This document shows, piece by piece, positions 14,015 through 21,493 of a DNA stretch of 32,541 bases. Position 1 is the stretch's first letter. The number at the start of each line of letters is the position of its first letter. This DNA comes from Haloarculaceae archaeon. Its GTDB lineage: Archaea; Halobacteriota; Halobacteria; Halobacteriales; Haloarculaceae. The DNA is taken from assembly GCA_007122455.1 (NCBI GenBank), contig SKTU01000034.1, positions 1 to 32,541 on the forward strand, given 5' to 3'. A program made the translations under genes and the position numbers. A model generated the notes under the pieces. That model saw only the letters and a list, made by a program, of their open reading frames with translations, was not told the origin of the DNA and made no database searches.

Positions 14015-15598
14015 TTACTGGGCGCACGCGGTCGCCCGCGAGGAGACGGCATCCTCCACGAATCGGAGTTCGAACCGTGCACCACCGCCGTCGGCGTCCG
14101 TCGCCCGAACGGACCAGCCGTGAGCGTCGGCGATCTGACGGACCGTCGCCAGACCGAACCCGGTCCCCCGTTCGTTCGTCGTGTACCCCGAGTCAAACAC
14201 CTTCTCCCGTTCGTGTTCCGGGATTCCGACCCCGTCGTCCTCCACGAAGAAGCCCGCGTCACCGAGCGGCCCGATCCGAACGGTGATCGGGTCGTCGAGT
14301 CGGTCGGCGCTGCCGTGTTCGACGCTGTTTCGGAAGAGGTTCTCCAGCAGCTGCCGGAGCCGTCCCTCGTCAGCCTCGACGGCGGCCGTGCCGACGCACT
14401 CGAGCCGTACGCCGTCGGTTTCGACGCTCTGCCAGCTGGCCTCGGCGACGCTCTCGAGATCGACGCTCTCGACGTCACCGACGCGCTGGCCCTGCCTCGC
14501 AAGTTCGAGCAGATCGTCGATCATGGTTCGCATTCGCTCCAGCGCGTCGTCGGCGGCCACGAGATCCTCGGCCCCGGCTTCACCGTCGATGCGCTCGCGG
14601 GCCAACTCGAGTCGACCCATCGCGACGCTCAATGGGTTCCGCAGATCGTGGGAGACGACGCTCGTGAACTCCTCCAGTCGGGCGTTCTGTCGGGCGAGTT
14701 CCTGTCGGCTCTCGCGGAGCTGCTCCTCCCGGTCGGCTCGACGCAGCGCCGCCGTCGTGGCCGTACCGAGGAGCCGCGCGACCGTCACGTCGAAGGAGTC
14801 GAACGCGTCCGGCTGCAGCGAGCCGACGTTCATCACCCCGTACTCGCCGAGTGGGACGATGATCTCCGCGCGGATGATCGTCTCGTCGTTGTTGACGTTC
14901 GGCTGCCGGGTGACGTCGTCGTAGTGTTGGAGCTCGCCGCTCTCGTAGGCGCTCCACGAGAGGCTGTTTCCGCGCCGATAGACCGGCGGTGAGTCGAAGA
15001 GCTCCCGACCGGGATTCGCGACGGCGGTGGGGACCAGTTCGTCGTCCTCGAGCAACCAGATTCCGGAGATTGGCAGTCCGAGCACCCGGTTTGCGATCGA
15101 GACGGCCTCCTCGCAGACGTCGTCGACGGTCGTCGCCGCCGTCAGTGCGGCCGTCGATTCCTGCAACGCCTCGATAGTGGTCGTCTTCTTTCGGTTCTGG
15201 ACGTCGTACCGTCCGGCGACGATACCGAACAGCGCTGCGACGCTGATCGACGTCGCGCCGAGGAAGATTCCGGCCTCGAGTTCGGTTCCCTCGAGATGCT
15301 GGTGAACCAGCGCGACCGACACCACACCGGTCATCAGAACCGCTCCCAGTCCGGCCCACGCGGCCACCACGGCAGTGTGTGCGGTAGAGAGGTCGCTTCG
15401 GTGAAGCCGGTAACCGAGAACGACGAGGGCGATAGAGAGTACGAACGGGAGTGCAATACCGAGAAGTGTCGTCAGCGGCGGTTCGTCGTGAATAACCGCG
15501 TGAGAGACGTGAAACAGCGAGAGTCCGACGCCCAGCGCGATCAGGGAACCGGTGCTGATCCATCGCGGAACGGCGTCGAGCTTCGTGGAACCCCCCAT
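14015..15598 (-). CDS. Membrane sensor histidine kinase (4TM-GAF-HisKA-HATPase)
   Basis: This 527-aa kinase has four hydrophobic helices in the first 130 residues. A GAF-like domain follows (about 140-290, including VCEEAVSIANRVLGLPISGIWLL and AEIIVPLGEYGVMNVGS). A short coiled coil (REEQLRESRQELARQNARLEEF) leads into HisKA with phospho-acceptor His317 (SHDLRNPL). The ATPase has the N box ENLFRNSVEHG, the G1 box DDGVGIP and the G2 box GTGFGLATV. No receiver domain is fused and no response-regulator gene lies nearby. The signal is unknown. Its promoter is shared back to back with sufS, TATA at 15624-15631, so iron-sulfur or redox status is a conceivable input, but that is inference from position only. 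Confidence 0.93.
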   Translation of the reverse strand: MGGSTKLDAVPRWISTGSLIALGVGLSLFHVSHAVIHDEPPLTTLLGIALPFVLSIALVVLGYRLHRSDLSTAHTAVVAAWAGLGAVLMTGVVSVALVHQHLEGTELEAGIFLGATSISVAALFGIVAGRYDVQNRKKTTTIEALQESTAALTAATTVDDVCEEAVSIANRVLGLPISGIWLLEDDELVPTAVANPGRELFDSPPVYRRGNSLSWSAYESGELQHYDDVTRQPNVNNDETIIRAEIIVPLGEYGVMNVGSLQPDAFDSFDVTVARLLGTATTAALRRADREEQLRESRQELARQNARLEEFTSVVSHDLRNPLSVAMGRLELARERIDGEAGAEDLVAADDALERMRTMIDDLLELARQGQRVGDVESVDLESVAEASWQSVETDGVRLECVGTAAVEADEGRLRQLLENLFRNSVEHGSADRLDDPITVRIGPLGDAGFFVEDDGVGIPEHEREKVFDSGYTTNERGTGFGLATVRQIADAHGWSVRATDADGGGARFELRFVEDAVSSRATACAQ

Positions 15599-15623
15599 CG
15601 TATGGCCGCGTTAGAAACGGACC

Positions 15624-15631
15624 ATATAAAA
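15624..15631. promoter_or_regulatory. Shared TATA box between histidine kinase and sufS
   Basis: ATATAAAA (minus strand TTTTATAT) is centred about 29 bases from the kinase ATG at 15598. Read forward, it would start transcription near 15654. It is the only strong AT-rich element in this 83-base divergent gap. Confidence 0.55.
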
Positions 15632-15676
15632 CGCTACGTTCGACCGAAGGAGTGACCTACCTCGAACGCTACGTTC
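15630..15676. repeat. 12-bp direct repeat in the sufS promoter/leader, each with a dyad
   Basis: AACGCTACGTTC occurs exactly at 15630-15641, touching the TATA box, and at 15665-15676, five bases before the sufS ATG. Each copy contains AACG-CTA-CGTT; the second extends to GAACG-CTA-CGTTC. Two equal sites 35 bases apart suggest paired operator occupancy. Confidence 0.5.
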
Positions 15677-15681
15677 CAGTA

Positions 15682-16923
15682 ATGAGTCAGCAGTCCGAGC
15701 CGCTCAACGCCGAGGCACTCCGCGAGGATTTCCCGATCCTCGAACGGGAGTTCAACGGATCTCAGCTCGTCTACCTCGACAACGCGGCAACGACGCAGAC
15801 GCCCGAACAGGTCGTCGAGGCCATCGTCGATTACTACCGGGAGTACAACGCCAACGTCCACCGGGGGATCCACCAGCTGAGCCAGGAGGCTTCGATCGCC
15901 TACGAGGAGGCTCACGACCGCGTCGCGGAGTTCATCGGCGCCGACGGTCGCGAGGAGATCGTCTTCACGAAGAACACGACCGAGGCGGCGAACCTGGTCG
16001 CGTACGCGTGGGGTCTCAACGAACTCGGTCCCGGCGACGAGGTCGTGCTCACCGAAATGGAGCACCACTCCACGCTGGTGACGTGGCAACAGATCGCGAA
16101 GCGAACCGGCGCGGAGTGCAAGTACATCCCCATCACCGACGACGAACACCGGCTCGACATGGCCGCCGCTCGCGAACTGATCACCGACGACACGGCGATG
16201 GTGGCGGCCGTCCACGTCTCGAACGCCCTCGGAACTATCAATCCCGTCGCGGAACTCGCCGACATCGCGCACGACCACGGCGCGTACGTCTTCGTCGACG
16301 CCGCCCAGTCGGTTCCGAACCGACCGGTCGACGTGCGTGAGATCGACGCCGACTTCCTCGCCTTCTCGGGGCACAAGATGTGCGGCCCGACGGGTATCGG
16401 CGTTCTCTACGGAAAACGTCGAATTCTCGAGGAGATGGAGCCGCACCACTACGGCGGGGAGATGATCCTCAAGGTCACCTTCGAGGATTCGAAGTGGAAC
16501 GAGCTGCCCTGGAAGTACGAGGCCGGAACGCCGCTCATCTGTCAGGGGATCGCCCTCGCGACGGCCTGTGACTATCTCGACTCGATCGGTATGGACGCGA
16601 TCGAACGCCACGAGGCCGACCTCGCGGCGTACGCCTACGACCGGTTGACCGAGCAGAACGACGTCGACGTGTACGGCCCGCCGGGCGACGACCGCGGCGG
16701 ACTCGTCGGCTTCAACGTCGACGGGGTCCACGCTCACGACCTCTCGAGCATCCTCAACGACCACGCGGTCGCGATCCGAGCCGGCGATCACTGTACGCAG
16801 CCGCTCCACGACGTTCTCGGCGTCTCCGCGTCCGCGCGAGCGTCGTTCTACCTCTACAACACGAGAGACGAGATCGACCGACTCGTCGAGGCCGTCGACG
16901 ACGCCCGTCAGCTGTTCAGCTGA
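15682..16923 (+). CDS. sufS: Cysteine desulfurase SufS
   Basis: This PLP enzyme releases sulfur from cysteine as a persulfide for Fe-S cluster assembly. The 413-aa protein has the N-terminal YLDNAATTQTP motif, the histidine stacking region EMEHHSTLVTW, the PLP lysine Lys232 (SGHKMCGPTG) and the persulfide cysteine Cys371 in the group-II context RAGDHCTQPLH. The ATG at 15682 gives the usual SufS N-terminus. A GTG at 15652 lies nearer the leaderless position relative to the TATA box and would add ten residues, so the exact start is open. SufU follows on the same strand 171 bases later; SufBCD are not in the window. Confidence 0.95.
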   Translation: MSQQSEPLNAEALREDFPILEREFNGSQLVYLDNAATTQTPEQVVEAIVDYYREYNANVHRGIHQLSQEASIAYEEAHDRVAEFIGADGREEIVFTKNTTEAANLVAYAWGLNELGPGDEVVLTEMEHHSTLVTWQQIAKRTGAECKYIPITDDEHRLDMAAARELITDDTAMVAAVHVSNALGTINPVAELADIAHDHGAYVFVDAAQSVPNRPVDVREIDADFLAFSGHKMCGPTGIGVLYGKRRILEEMEPHHYGGEMILKVTFEDSKWNELPWKYEAGTPLICQGIALATACDYLDSIGMDAIERHEADLAAYAYDRLTEQNDVDVYGPPGDDRGGLVGFNVDGVHAHDLSSILNDHAVAIRAGDHCTQPLHDVLGVSASARASFYLYNTRDEIDRLVEAVDDARQLFS

Positions 16924-17060
16924 GCGGGGCGTACTCGACCGCCCGAAACGATCGAATACCCCTCGAGTCGACGACCCTCTCGCGTGAATGCGGCGGAATC
17001 ACATCGCGACTACGATTCTCTCGCCGACAGCGGAACCGCTTGCCTCAACCTACCGGTGGC

Positions 17061-17068
17061 CTTTTGAG
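17061..17068 (+). promoter_or_regulatory. TATA-like box of sufU
   Basis: CTTTTGAG lies about 31 bases upstream of the ATG at 17095, in the 171-base gap after sufS. It suggests sufU has its own promoter. Nothing else was recognised in that gap. Confidence 0.4.
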
Positions 17069-17094
17069 TCCCATTCCCGTTTGTACGGACGACA

Positions 17095-17511
17095 ATGGGC
17101 CTGGGCTCGGACATGTACCGCCAGCAGATCCTCGATCACTACAAGAACCCCCGCAATTACGGGGAACTCGAGGATTCGGACTTCGAGCACGTCGGGGAGA
17201 ACCCGCTGTGCGGCGATACGATCAAACTGTTCGTGAAGCTGGCGGACGACGACGAGACGATCGAGCGCGTGAGCTTCGTCGGCGACGGCTGTGCGATCAG
17301 TCAGGCGTCGGCGAGCCTGCTCTCGACGGAACTGCGCGGCAAGACGCTCGAGGAGGTCCAGGAGATGGACCGCGAGGACGTCGAGGAACTGCTCGGCGTC
17401 GATCTGACGCCGATGCGCGTCAAATGTGCAGTGCTGGCGGAGAAGGTCGCCCAGGACGGCGCGGCGATCTACGTCGGCGACGAGGAGATCGATCAGACGA
17501 CCACCGAGTGA
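17095..17511 (+). CDS. sufU: SufU-type iron-sulfur assembly protein
   Basis: This 138-aa IscU/SufU-fold protein receives sulfur from SufS. The three conserved ligands are present: Cys39 (NPLCGD, with Asp41), Cys66 (GDGCAISQASASLL) and Cys111 (RVKCAVLA). In bacteria SufU is a zinc-dependent sulfurtransferase for SufS; in archaea the same role is likely. The N-terminus (DMYRQQILDHYKNPRNYG) is typical, supporting the ATG at 17095. The adjacent rubredoxin-like gene follows 39 bases downstream. Confidence 0.94.
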   Translation: MGLGSDMYRQQILDHYKNPRNYGELEDSDFEHVGENPLCGDTIKLFVKLADDDETIERVSFVGDGCAISQASASLLSTELRGKTLEEVQEMDREDVEELLGVDLTPMRVKCAVLAEKVAQDGAAIYVGDEEIDQTTTE

Positions 17512-17550
17512 GCCGTGGCGTTTTTGGGTTGGTATAGCGTACCATGGAGT

Positions 17551-17835
17551 ATGGCAAGCGAACAGCGGGAGCGAGAGGTCGTGTTCGGCGAGACCGTCTA
17601 CGACGCCGACGGAAACGAACTCGGGCGGGTTCGGGCGTACGACGACGCGGGGTTCTACGTGACGAGCGCGGAGGGTATCTCGACGCTGACTCAGGCCGAG
17701 AGCAAAGCCGGCGAGAAAACACTGATGTGGCGCTGCTGGAACTGTGGCGAAGTCGGACGCATCGACGAGATTCCTGACTCCTGTCCGTCGTGTGGAGCGC
17801 CGGGGGAGGATCTCTACTACTGGCAGGAGGACTGA
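17551..17835 (+). CDS. DUF7130-like rubredoxin-type protein
   Basis: This 94-aa protein has a small beta-barrel-like N-terminal part (about 8-50, resembling PRC-barrel strands: FGETVYDADGNELGRVRAYDDAGFYVTS). A C-terminal rubredoxin-like metal knuckle follows, with paired CxxC motifs WRCWNCGEVG and DSCPSCGAPGEDLYYW. The CxxCG plus terminal aromatic pattern matches rubredoxin/rubrerythrin tails, so it may bind iron or zinc. It is recalled as the haloarchaeal DUF7130 group (unchecked). The ATG at 17551 is 28 bases downstream of TTTTTGGG. A small dyad TGGTA-N5-TACCA (17530-17544) lies between. It is next to sufU, so an iron-related role is plausible. Confidence 0.8.
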   Translation: MASEQREREVVFGETVYDADGNELGRVRAYDDAGFYVTSAEGISTLTQAESKAGEKTLMWRCWNCGEVGRIDEIPDSCPSCGAPGEDLYYWQED

Positions 17836-17877
17836 TCGTTTATAAGAGGAGATACGCGACGATCGACGCCGTGGCGA

Positions 17878-19140
17878 TCACGGCGCGACGAAATACTGCG
17901 TGCGATCGCCGGTGTCGTACTGCACCGAGAGGACGAACCACGCGTCGTTGACGTTCTCGTCGAAGTCGAGATAGATCTCGTTCGATCCCGGCTCGAGCGC
18001 GATTTCGGGGTCGAGCGAGCGGGATTCGCCGCCAACCTCGAGGGTCGCACTGATTTCAGAGACGTCCTCCGTCGCCGTGAGATCGGCTTCCGTTGCGTCG
18101 GAATCGTCGAGGAAATTGACTCGCGCCAGTTCGATTCCGACTGCGTCGTCCTCGACGTTCTCGAAGGAGAGTTCGATTCGGGCGTTTTCGCCATCGACGA
18201 GGCTCGCGCCCCCGTATCGAACCCCCGCGATTTCGAACGGGTTGTCCTGTTCGCGCTCGAACGATTCGACCCGTGAGAGCGTTTCCGACGGTTCGACGGT
18301 CCCGTCGATCGCGACCCGCGTCGCCTGCAGTTCCCAGTCGGTGTCGGGGTCAAGTCCGACCGTCACCGATCCGTCACCCGCAGCTGCACTGGCGCCGGGT
18401 TCGCCGTCCTCGAACGTCTCCCCGATCAGCCCGATCCAGACGTCCGGCTCGTCGGTCGAGATCTCGAGTTCGACCGGCTCCTCGCCGCTTTGGACGATCG
18501 GTACCGGATCCGTCGGCCCGTCGATCGTCTTCGGATCGATCGTCGTTCGAAGCCCGCTCTCCGAGAGGTTCCCGTCGAAGAGAACCAGGTTGAGCCGCCC
18601 GGTATCTCCCTCGATCAGCCGCTGGTCGGTCGCCGCGAGCGTCGCGTCGTCGAACCGGTTGTAGAGTAACGAGTGCTCGAACACCGTCGTCGGAGCGGTT
18701 CCGTACTCCGTGTACCCCGGTTCGTAGACGATCCGGTTGGTACGGTGTGGTTTGCTCAGCAGCTCCGTCTCCGGATCACCGGAGAAGGAACCGTCGACGT
18801 CGACGTTCCGTATTTCGATTGTTCCGGTGGCGTCCGTTTCGAGCGATCCGACCGCCGGTGGCGGATTGACGGCGAGCATCCGCGTTGGGTATCGGGTACC
18901 GATTCGGACGTCGATCGGCGCGTGCTCGCGGACCTCCCCCTCCGCGCGAACGTCGAGTAGCGCGTTCCGAAGCTCACCGAGATCCGACTGCAGTTGCTGG
19001 TTGTGCTCGAACTCGACGTCTGTGTTTTGAGCGGGGACGTGGACGGCCTGATACGTCGAGAGTGCGACGATACCGAGCCCGAAAAGAAGTACGAATCCGA
19101 CCAGCGTCGACACCCCACGCGTTTCGCTTCGAAATCCCAT
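17878..19140 (-). CDS. Exported protein with archaeal type IV pilin-like N-terminus
   Basis: This 420-aa protein has an N-terminus typical of the prepilin class: a short charged leader (MGFRSETRG), a likely PibD cleavage after Gly9, then VSTLVGFVLLFGLGIVALSTYQ as the hydrophobic pilin helix. The rest (about 40-420) is a large beta-rich, Asp/Glu-rich extracellular region. It is too long for a major pilin, so it may be a minor pilin or a membrane-anchored surface protein. The only strong TATA-like element (19151-19156) is 11-16 bases from the start, too close for this ATG. It is convergent with the rubredoxin-like gene. Confidence 0.8.
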   Translation of the reverse strand: MGFRSETRGVSTLVGFVLLFGLGIVALSTYQAVHVPAQNTDVEFEHNQQLQSDLGELRNALLDVRAEGEVREHAPIDVRIGTRYPTRMLAVNPPPAVGSLETDATGTIEIRNVDVDGSFSGDPETELLSKPHRTNRIVYEPGYTEYGTAPTTVFEHSLLYNRFDDATLAATDQRLIEGDTGRLNLVLFDGNLSESGLRTTIDPKTIDGPTDPVPIVQSGEEPVELEISTDEPDVWIGLIGETFEDGEPGASAAAGDGSVTVGLDPDTDWELQATRVAIDGTVEPSETLSRVESFEREQDNPFEIAGVRYGGASLVDGENARIELSFENVEDDAVGIELARVNFLDDSDATEADLTATEDVSEISATLEVGGESRSLDPEIALEPGSNEIYLDFDENVNDAWFVLSVQYDTGDRTQYFVAP

Positions 19141-19252
19141 GTGACCCAGTTTATATCAGAATCTGTGACATTCTACTTCAGAGTACCGATCGTCCCGACC
19201 ATCGCGGTGGATCGTCGAAAGACCCATCCGCCGAGGGCTGCAACGTCGTCCC

Positions 19253-19354
19253 ATGGGCGAGCAACCGTGCCACCGCGACTACTGTGCGGCGTGCGACGCA
19301 GCGGTGACCGTCGTCAACGAGCGCTGTTTCGACTGCGGTGAACCGCTTCCCTGA
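19253..19354 (+). CDS. 33-residue cysteine-rich zinc microprotein
   Basis: This is a short reading frame with five cysteines in 33 residues (6, 11, 14, 25, 28), arranged as CHRDYCAAC then CFDCGEPLP. The CxxC pair spacing fits a single zinc ribbon. It lies between the pilin-like gene (divergent) and the AIR-synthase gene (44 bases downstream, same strand). Haloarchaea carry many CPxCG-type microproteins of this size, and dense cysteine codons are unlikely in noncoding DNA. No strong TATA box was found upstream. It could be an adaptor or a nucleic-acid-binding knuckle; function is unknown. Confidence 0.65.
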   Translation: MGEQPCHRDYCAACDAAVTVVNERCFDCGEPLP

Positions 19355-19398
19355 GACGGTCCGGAAACGCTGATTACCGCGGCCCCACCACACCGACC

Positions 19399-20361
19399 AT
19401 GATCGGCAAGCTCGATCCGGAACTTCTCGAGGCGTTCGTTTTCGACCGTACCGGCGCAGCCGACGAACGGGTGCGTCAGGGGTCGGCCTACGGCGAGGAC
19501 ACGGCGGCGATCGATCTCGGCGACGAAACGCTCGTCGTCAACTCGGATCCGATCTCGCTGGCCGTCGAGCGAATCGGAACCCTCGGCGTGACGATCGCGA
19601 GCAACGACGTCGCCGCGTCGGGAGCCCGGCCGGCGTGGCTCACGAACGTCATCTTCCTCCCGAACGACGAGGATGCGACGCTCGACGCGATCACCCGACA
19701 GCTCGACGACGAAGCCGAGCGCCTCGGCATCTCGATCGTCGGCGGACACACGGAGTACAACCCTTCCCTCGAATCTCCGCTTCTCTCGTTGACCTGTCTG
19801 GGCGTGACCGATCGGTACGTCCCGACCGGCGGGGCCGAAGCCGGCGACCGGGTCCTCATCACGAAGGGGGCCGCGATCGAGGGATCGGCCATCCTCGCGA
19901 CGGATTTCCGCGAGAGTCTGGCTCTCCCGCCGTCCGTTTTCGACCGCGCCGAGGCGTTCTTCGGTGAGCTCAGCGTGATCGAGGAAGCGACGATCCTCTC
20001 GAAGCGAGCGTCCGCGATGCACGATCCCACCGAAGGTGGGGTCGTCGCCGGGCTGTTCGAGCTCGCGGTCGCCTCCGGCGTTCGATTGACCGTCGATCCC
20101 GACGCGATCCCGGTTCGCGAGGAGACCGATCGCCTCTGTGCGGCCGCCGGCGTCGATCCGCTCCGGGTGTTCGGTTCGGGTGCCCTGCTCGCGACGGTGT
20201 CGGAGGACGGAATCGACGACGCCGTCGCCGCACTCGAGGCGGCGGGTATCGAGACGGCCGTCATCGGGACCGTCGAATCGGCCGACGAACCGTCGCTGCA
20301 GCTCGGAGAAGTGTCGGTTACCGAACCCGTGGTCGACGAGATGTACGCGCTGTGGAGTTGA
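19399..20361 (+). CDS. AIR synthase-family (PurM/ThiL/HypE-fold) protein
   Basis: This 320-aa ATP-binding protein of the AIR synthase superfamily has YGEDTAAIDLGDETLVVNSDPIS near the N-terminus, the metal-ATP motif TIASNDVAASGARPAWLTNV, GGHTEYNP, and the C-terminal domain DPTEGGVVAGLFELA plus a glycine-rich GSGALLATV. The layout resembles HypE. However, HypE uses a C-terminal cysteine as carbamoyl acceptor, and this protein ends in MYALWS with none. No other hyp gene lies in the window. It is therefore a HypE-like paralogue of unknown substrate, possibly a small-molecule kinase or synthetase. Confidence 0.85.
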   Translation: MIGKLDPELLEAFVFDRTGAADERVRQGSAYGEDTAAIDLGDETLVVNSDPISLAVERIGTLGVTIASNDVAASGARPAWLTNVIFLPNDEDATLDAITRQLDDEAERLGISIVGGHTEYNPSLESPLLSLTCLGVTDRYVPTGGAEAGDRVLITKGAAIEGSAILATDFRESLALPPSVFDRAEAFFGELSVIEEATILSKRASAMHDPTEGGVVAGLFELAVASGVRLTVDPDAIPVREETDRLCAAAGVDPLRVFGSGALLATVSEDGIDDAVAALEAAGIETAVIGTVESADEPSLQLGEVSVTEPVVDEMYALWS

Positions 20362-20426
20362 AAACGCTCGAGGGATTCGGCTGGGGACGACATCGCTTTG
20401 TGGCGTCCACCACCACGTTTCGGTGA

Positions 20427-21395
20427 ATGAACGGGCCCTCCACAGCCGCCGAGACGACGCCCGCACCCGTCACTCGCCTCGAGTTCGACGTCAGCTGGTC
20501 ACCGGGGTTCGTTTCGGCGTATCTCCTCGACGGGGACGAGCCGACGCTCGTCGACGCCGGCATGTACAGCCCCGACAACGAGACCGAACTCGACCTCGAA
20601 CCGACCGACGTCGACCACGTCGTCGTCACTCACCCCCACATCGATCACGTCGGATTCGTCGAGCACCTCGTAGAGACCGGCGAGCCGCGTGTGTACGCTC
20701 CCGACGCCTACCGACGGACGCTTTCGACGCCGCTGTCGACGGTGGAGCGCAGGATCGAGCGAACGGTCGCGGAAGCGGGCGTCCCCGAGAAGATGGCCGA
20801 TGCGGCGACCGCGTTTACGCTCGAGCGGGTCCGCGAGGTTCGAGAGGCGCTCCCGGCGGATTCCGTCGACGTCTGGATTCGCGACGGGGAGTCGATCGAC
20901 GTCGGCGGGCGACAGTTCGACGCGACGACCACGGGCGGTCACCAGCGCGAGCATCTCTGCTTCGGCGTCGACCTCGACGGCGAGCGCGCGCTCTTCTCCG
21001 GGGACATGGCGATCCGGACGTTCCGTGCCGTCGCGGTCCACGCCGGGCTCGAACCATCACAGCGGGAGGCGCTCGCGGCGTACGACGAGGCGCTCGACCG
21101 GCTCGAAGCGATCGACGCCGACCGGGTCTATCCCGGTCACGGGCCGGTTCACACGGAGCTTCGGGAGGCGATCCGGACGGCTCGGGAGAGCCTCGATCGA
21201 CTGCTCGAGCGGACCGAAGCGGCACTCCGGCCGTCGGGAACGCACGCAGTCCACGCCGCCGCCGCTCGGACCGACGACGTGTCGAGCGGGCCGTGGCTGC
21301 CGGAAGCGATCGCCGCACTCGTGGCACTGGAGCGAGCCGGCCGTGCGGAGAGCTATCTCGAGGACGGGGTCCGATACTACGTGCCCGTCGAGTGA
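20427..21395 (+). CDS. Metallo-beta-lactamase-fold hydrolase
   Basis: This 322-aa soluble hydrolase has the complete metal site: the HxHxDH motif VVTHPHIDHVGFVEHL (about residues 67-82), a third histidine in TTTGGHQREHLCF, a bridging Asp in LFSGDM and a last His in YPGHGPVH. The C-terminus carries a helical/winged extension (REAIRTARESLDRLLERTEAAL onward) as in lactonase- or glyoxalase-II-like LACTB2 proteins. Substrate is unknown; thioester, lactone or nucleic acid are all possible. The ATG at 20427 has a weak GCTTTGTGG element about 30 bases upstream. It follows the AIR-synthase gene by 65 bases. Confidence 0.9.
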   Translation: MNGPSTAAETTPAPVTRLEFDVSWSPGFVSAYLLDGDEPTLVDAGMYSPDNETELDLEPTDVDHVVVTHPHIDHVGFVEHLVETGEPRVYAPDAYRRTLSTPLSTVERRIERTVAEAGVPEKMADAATAFTLERVREVREALPADSVDVWIRDGESIDVGGRQFDATTTGGHQREHLCFGVDLDGERALFSGDMAIRTFRAVAVHAGLEPSQREALAAYDEALDRLEAIDADRVYPGHGPVHTELREAIRTARESLDRLLERTEAALRPSGTHAVHAAAARTDDVSSGPWLPEAIAALVALERAGRAESYLEDGVRYYVPVE

Positions 21396-21464
21396 GCCAT
21401 CACCGACTCGGGTGAGGCAGCCGTCCAACCGATACGTACAACGGCCGTTTGACCCTCTGGAAGA

Positions 21465-21470
21465 CATATA
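21465..21470 (+). promoter_or_regulatory. TATA box of the PGF-CTERM protein gene
   Basis: CATATA is centred about 27 bases upstream of the ATG at 21494. It excludes the longer in-frame start at 21449, which would lie upstream of the box. Confidence 0.55.
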
Positions 21471-21493
21471 CCGAGGCCCAGCAACGACAGAGT

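Noticed and set aside
13277-14992. A 571-codon plus-strand open frame
   Set aside because: It crosses the TPR gene, DUF424 and the histidine kinase in the wrong frame or strand and is a composition artefact.
16988-17236. An 82-codon plus-strand frame between sufS and sufU
   Set aside because: Overlaps sufU in another frame and shows no family features.
19399-20361. Naming the AIR-synthase protein hypE
   Set aside because: The C-terminal catalytic cysteine is missing and no hydrogenase or hyp genes are near.
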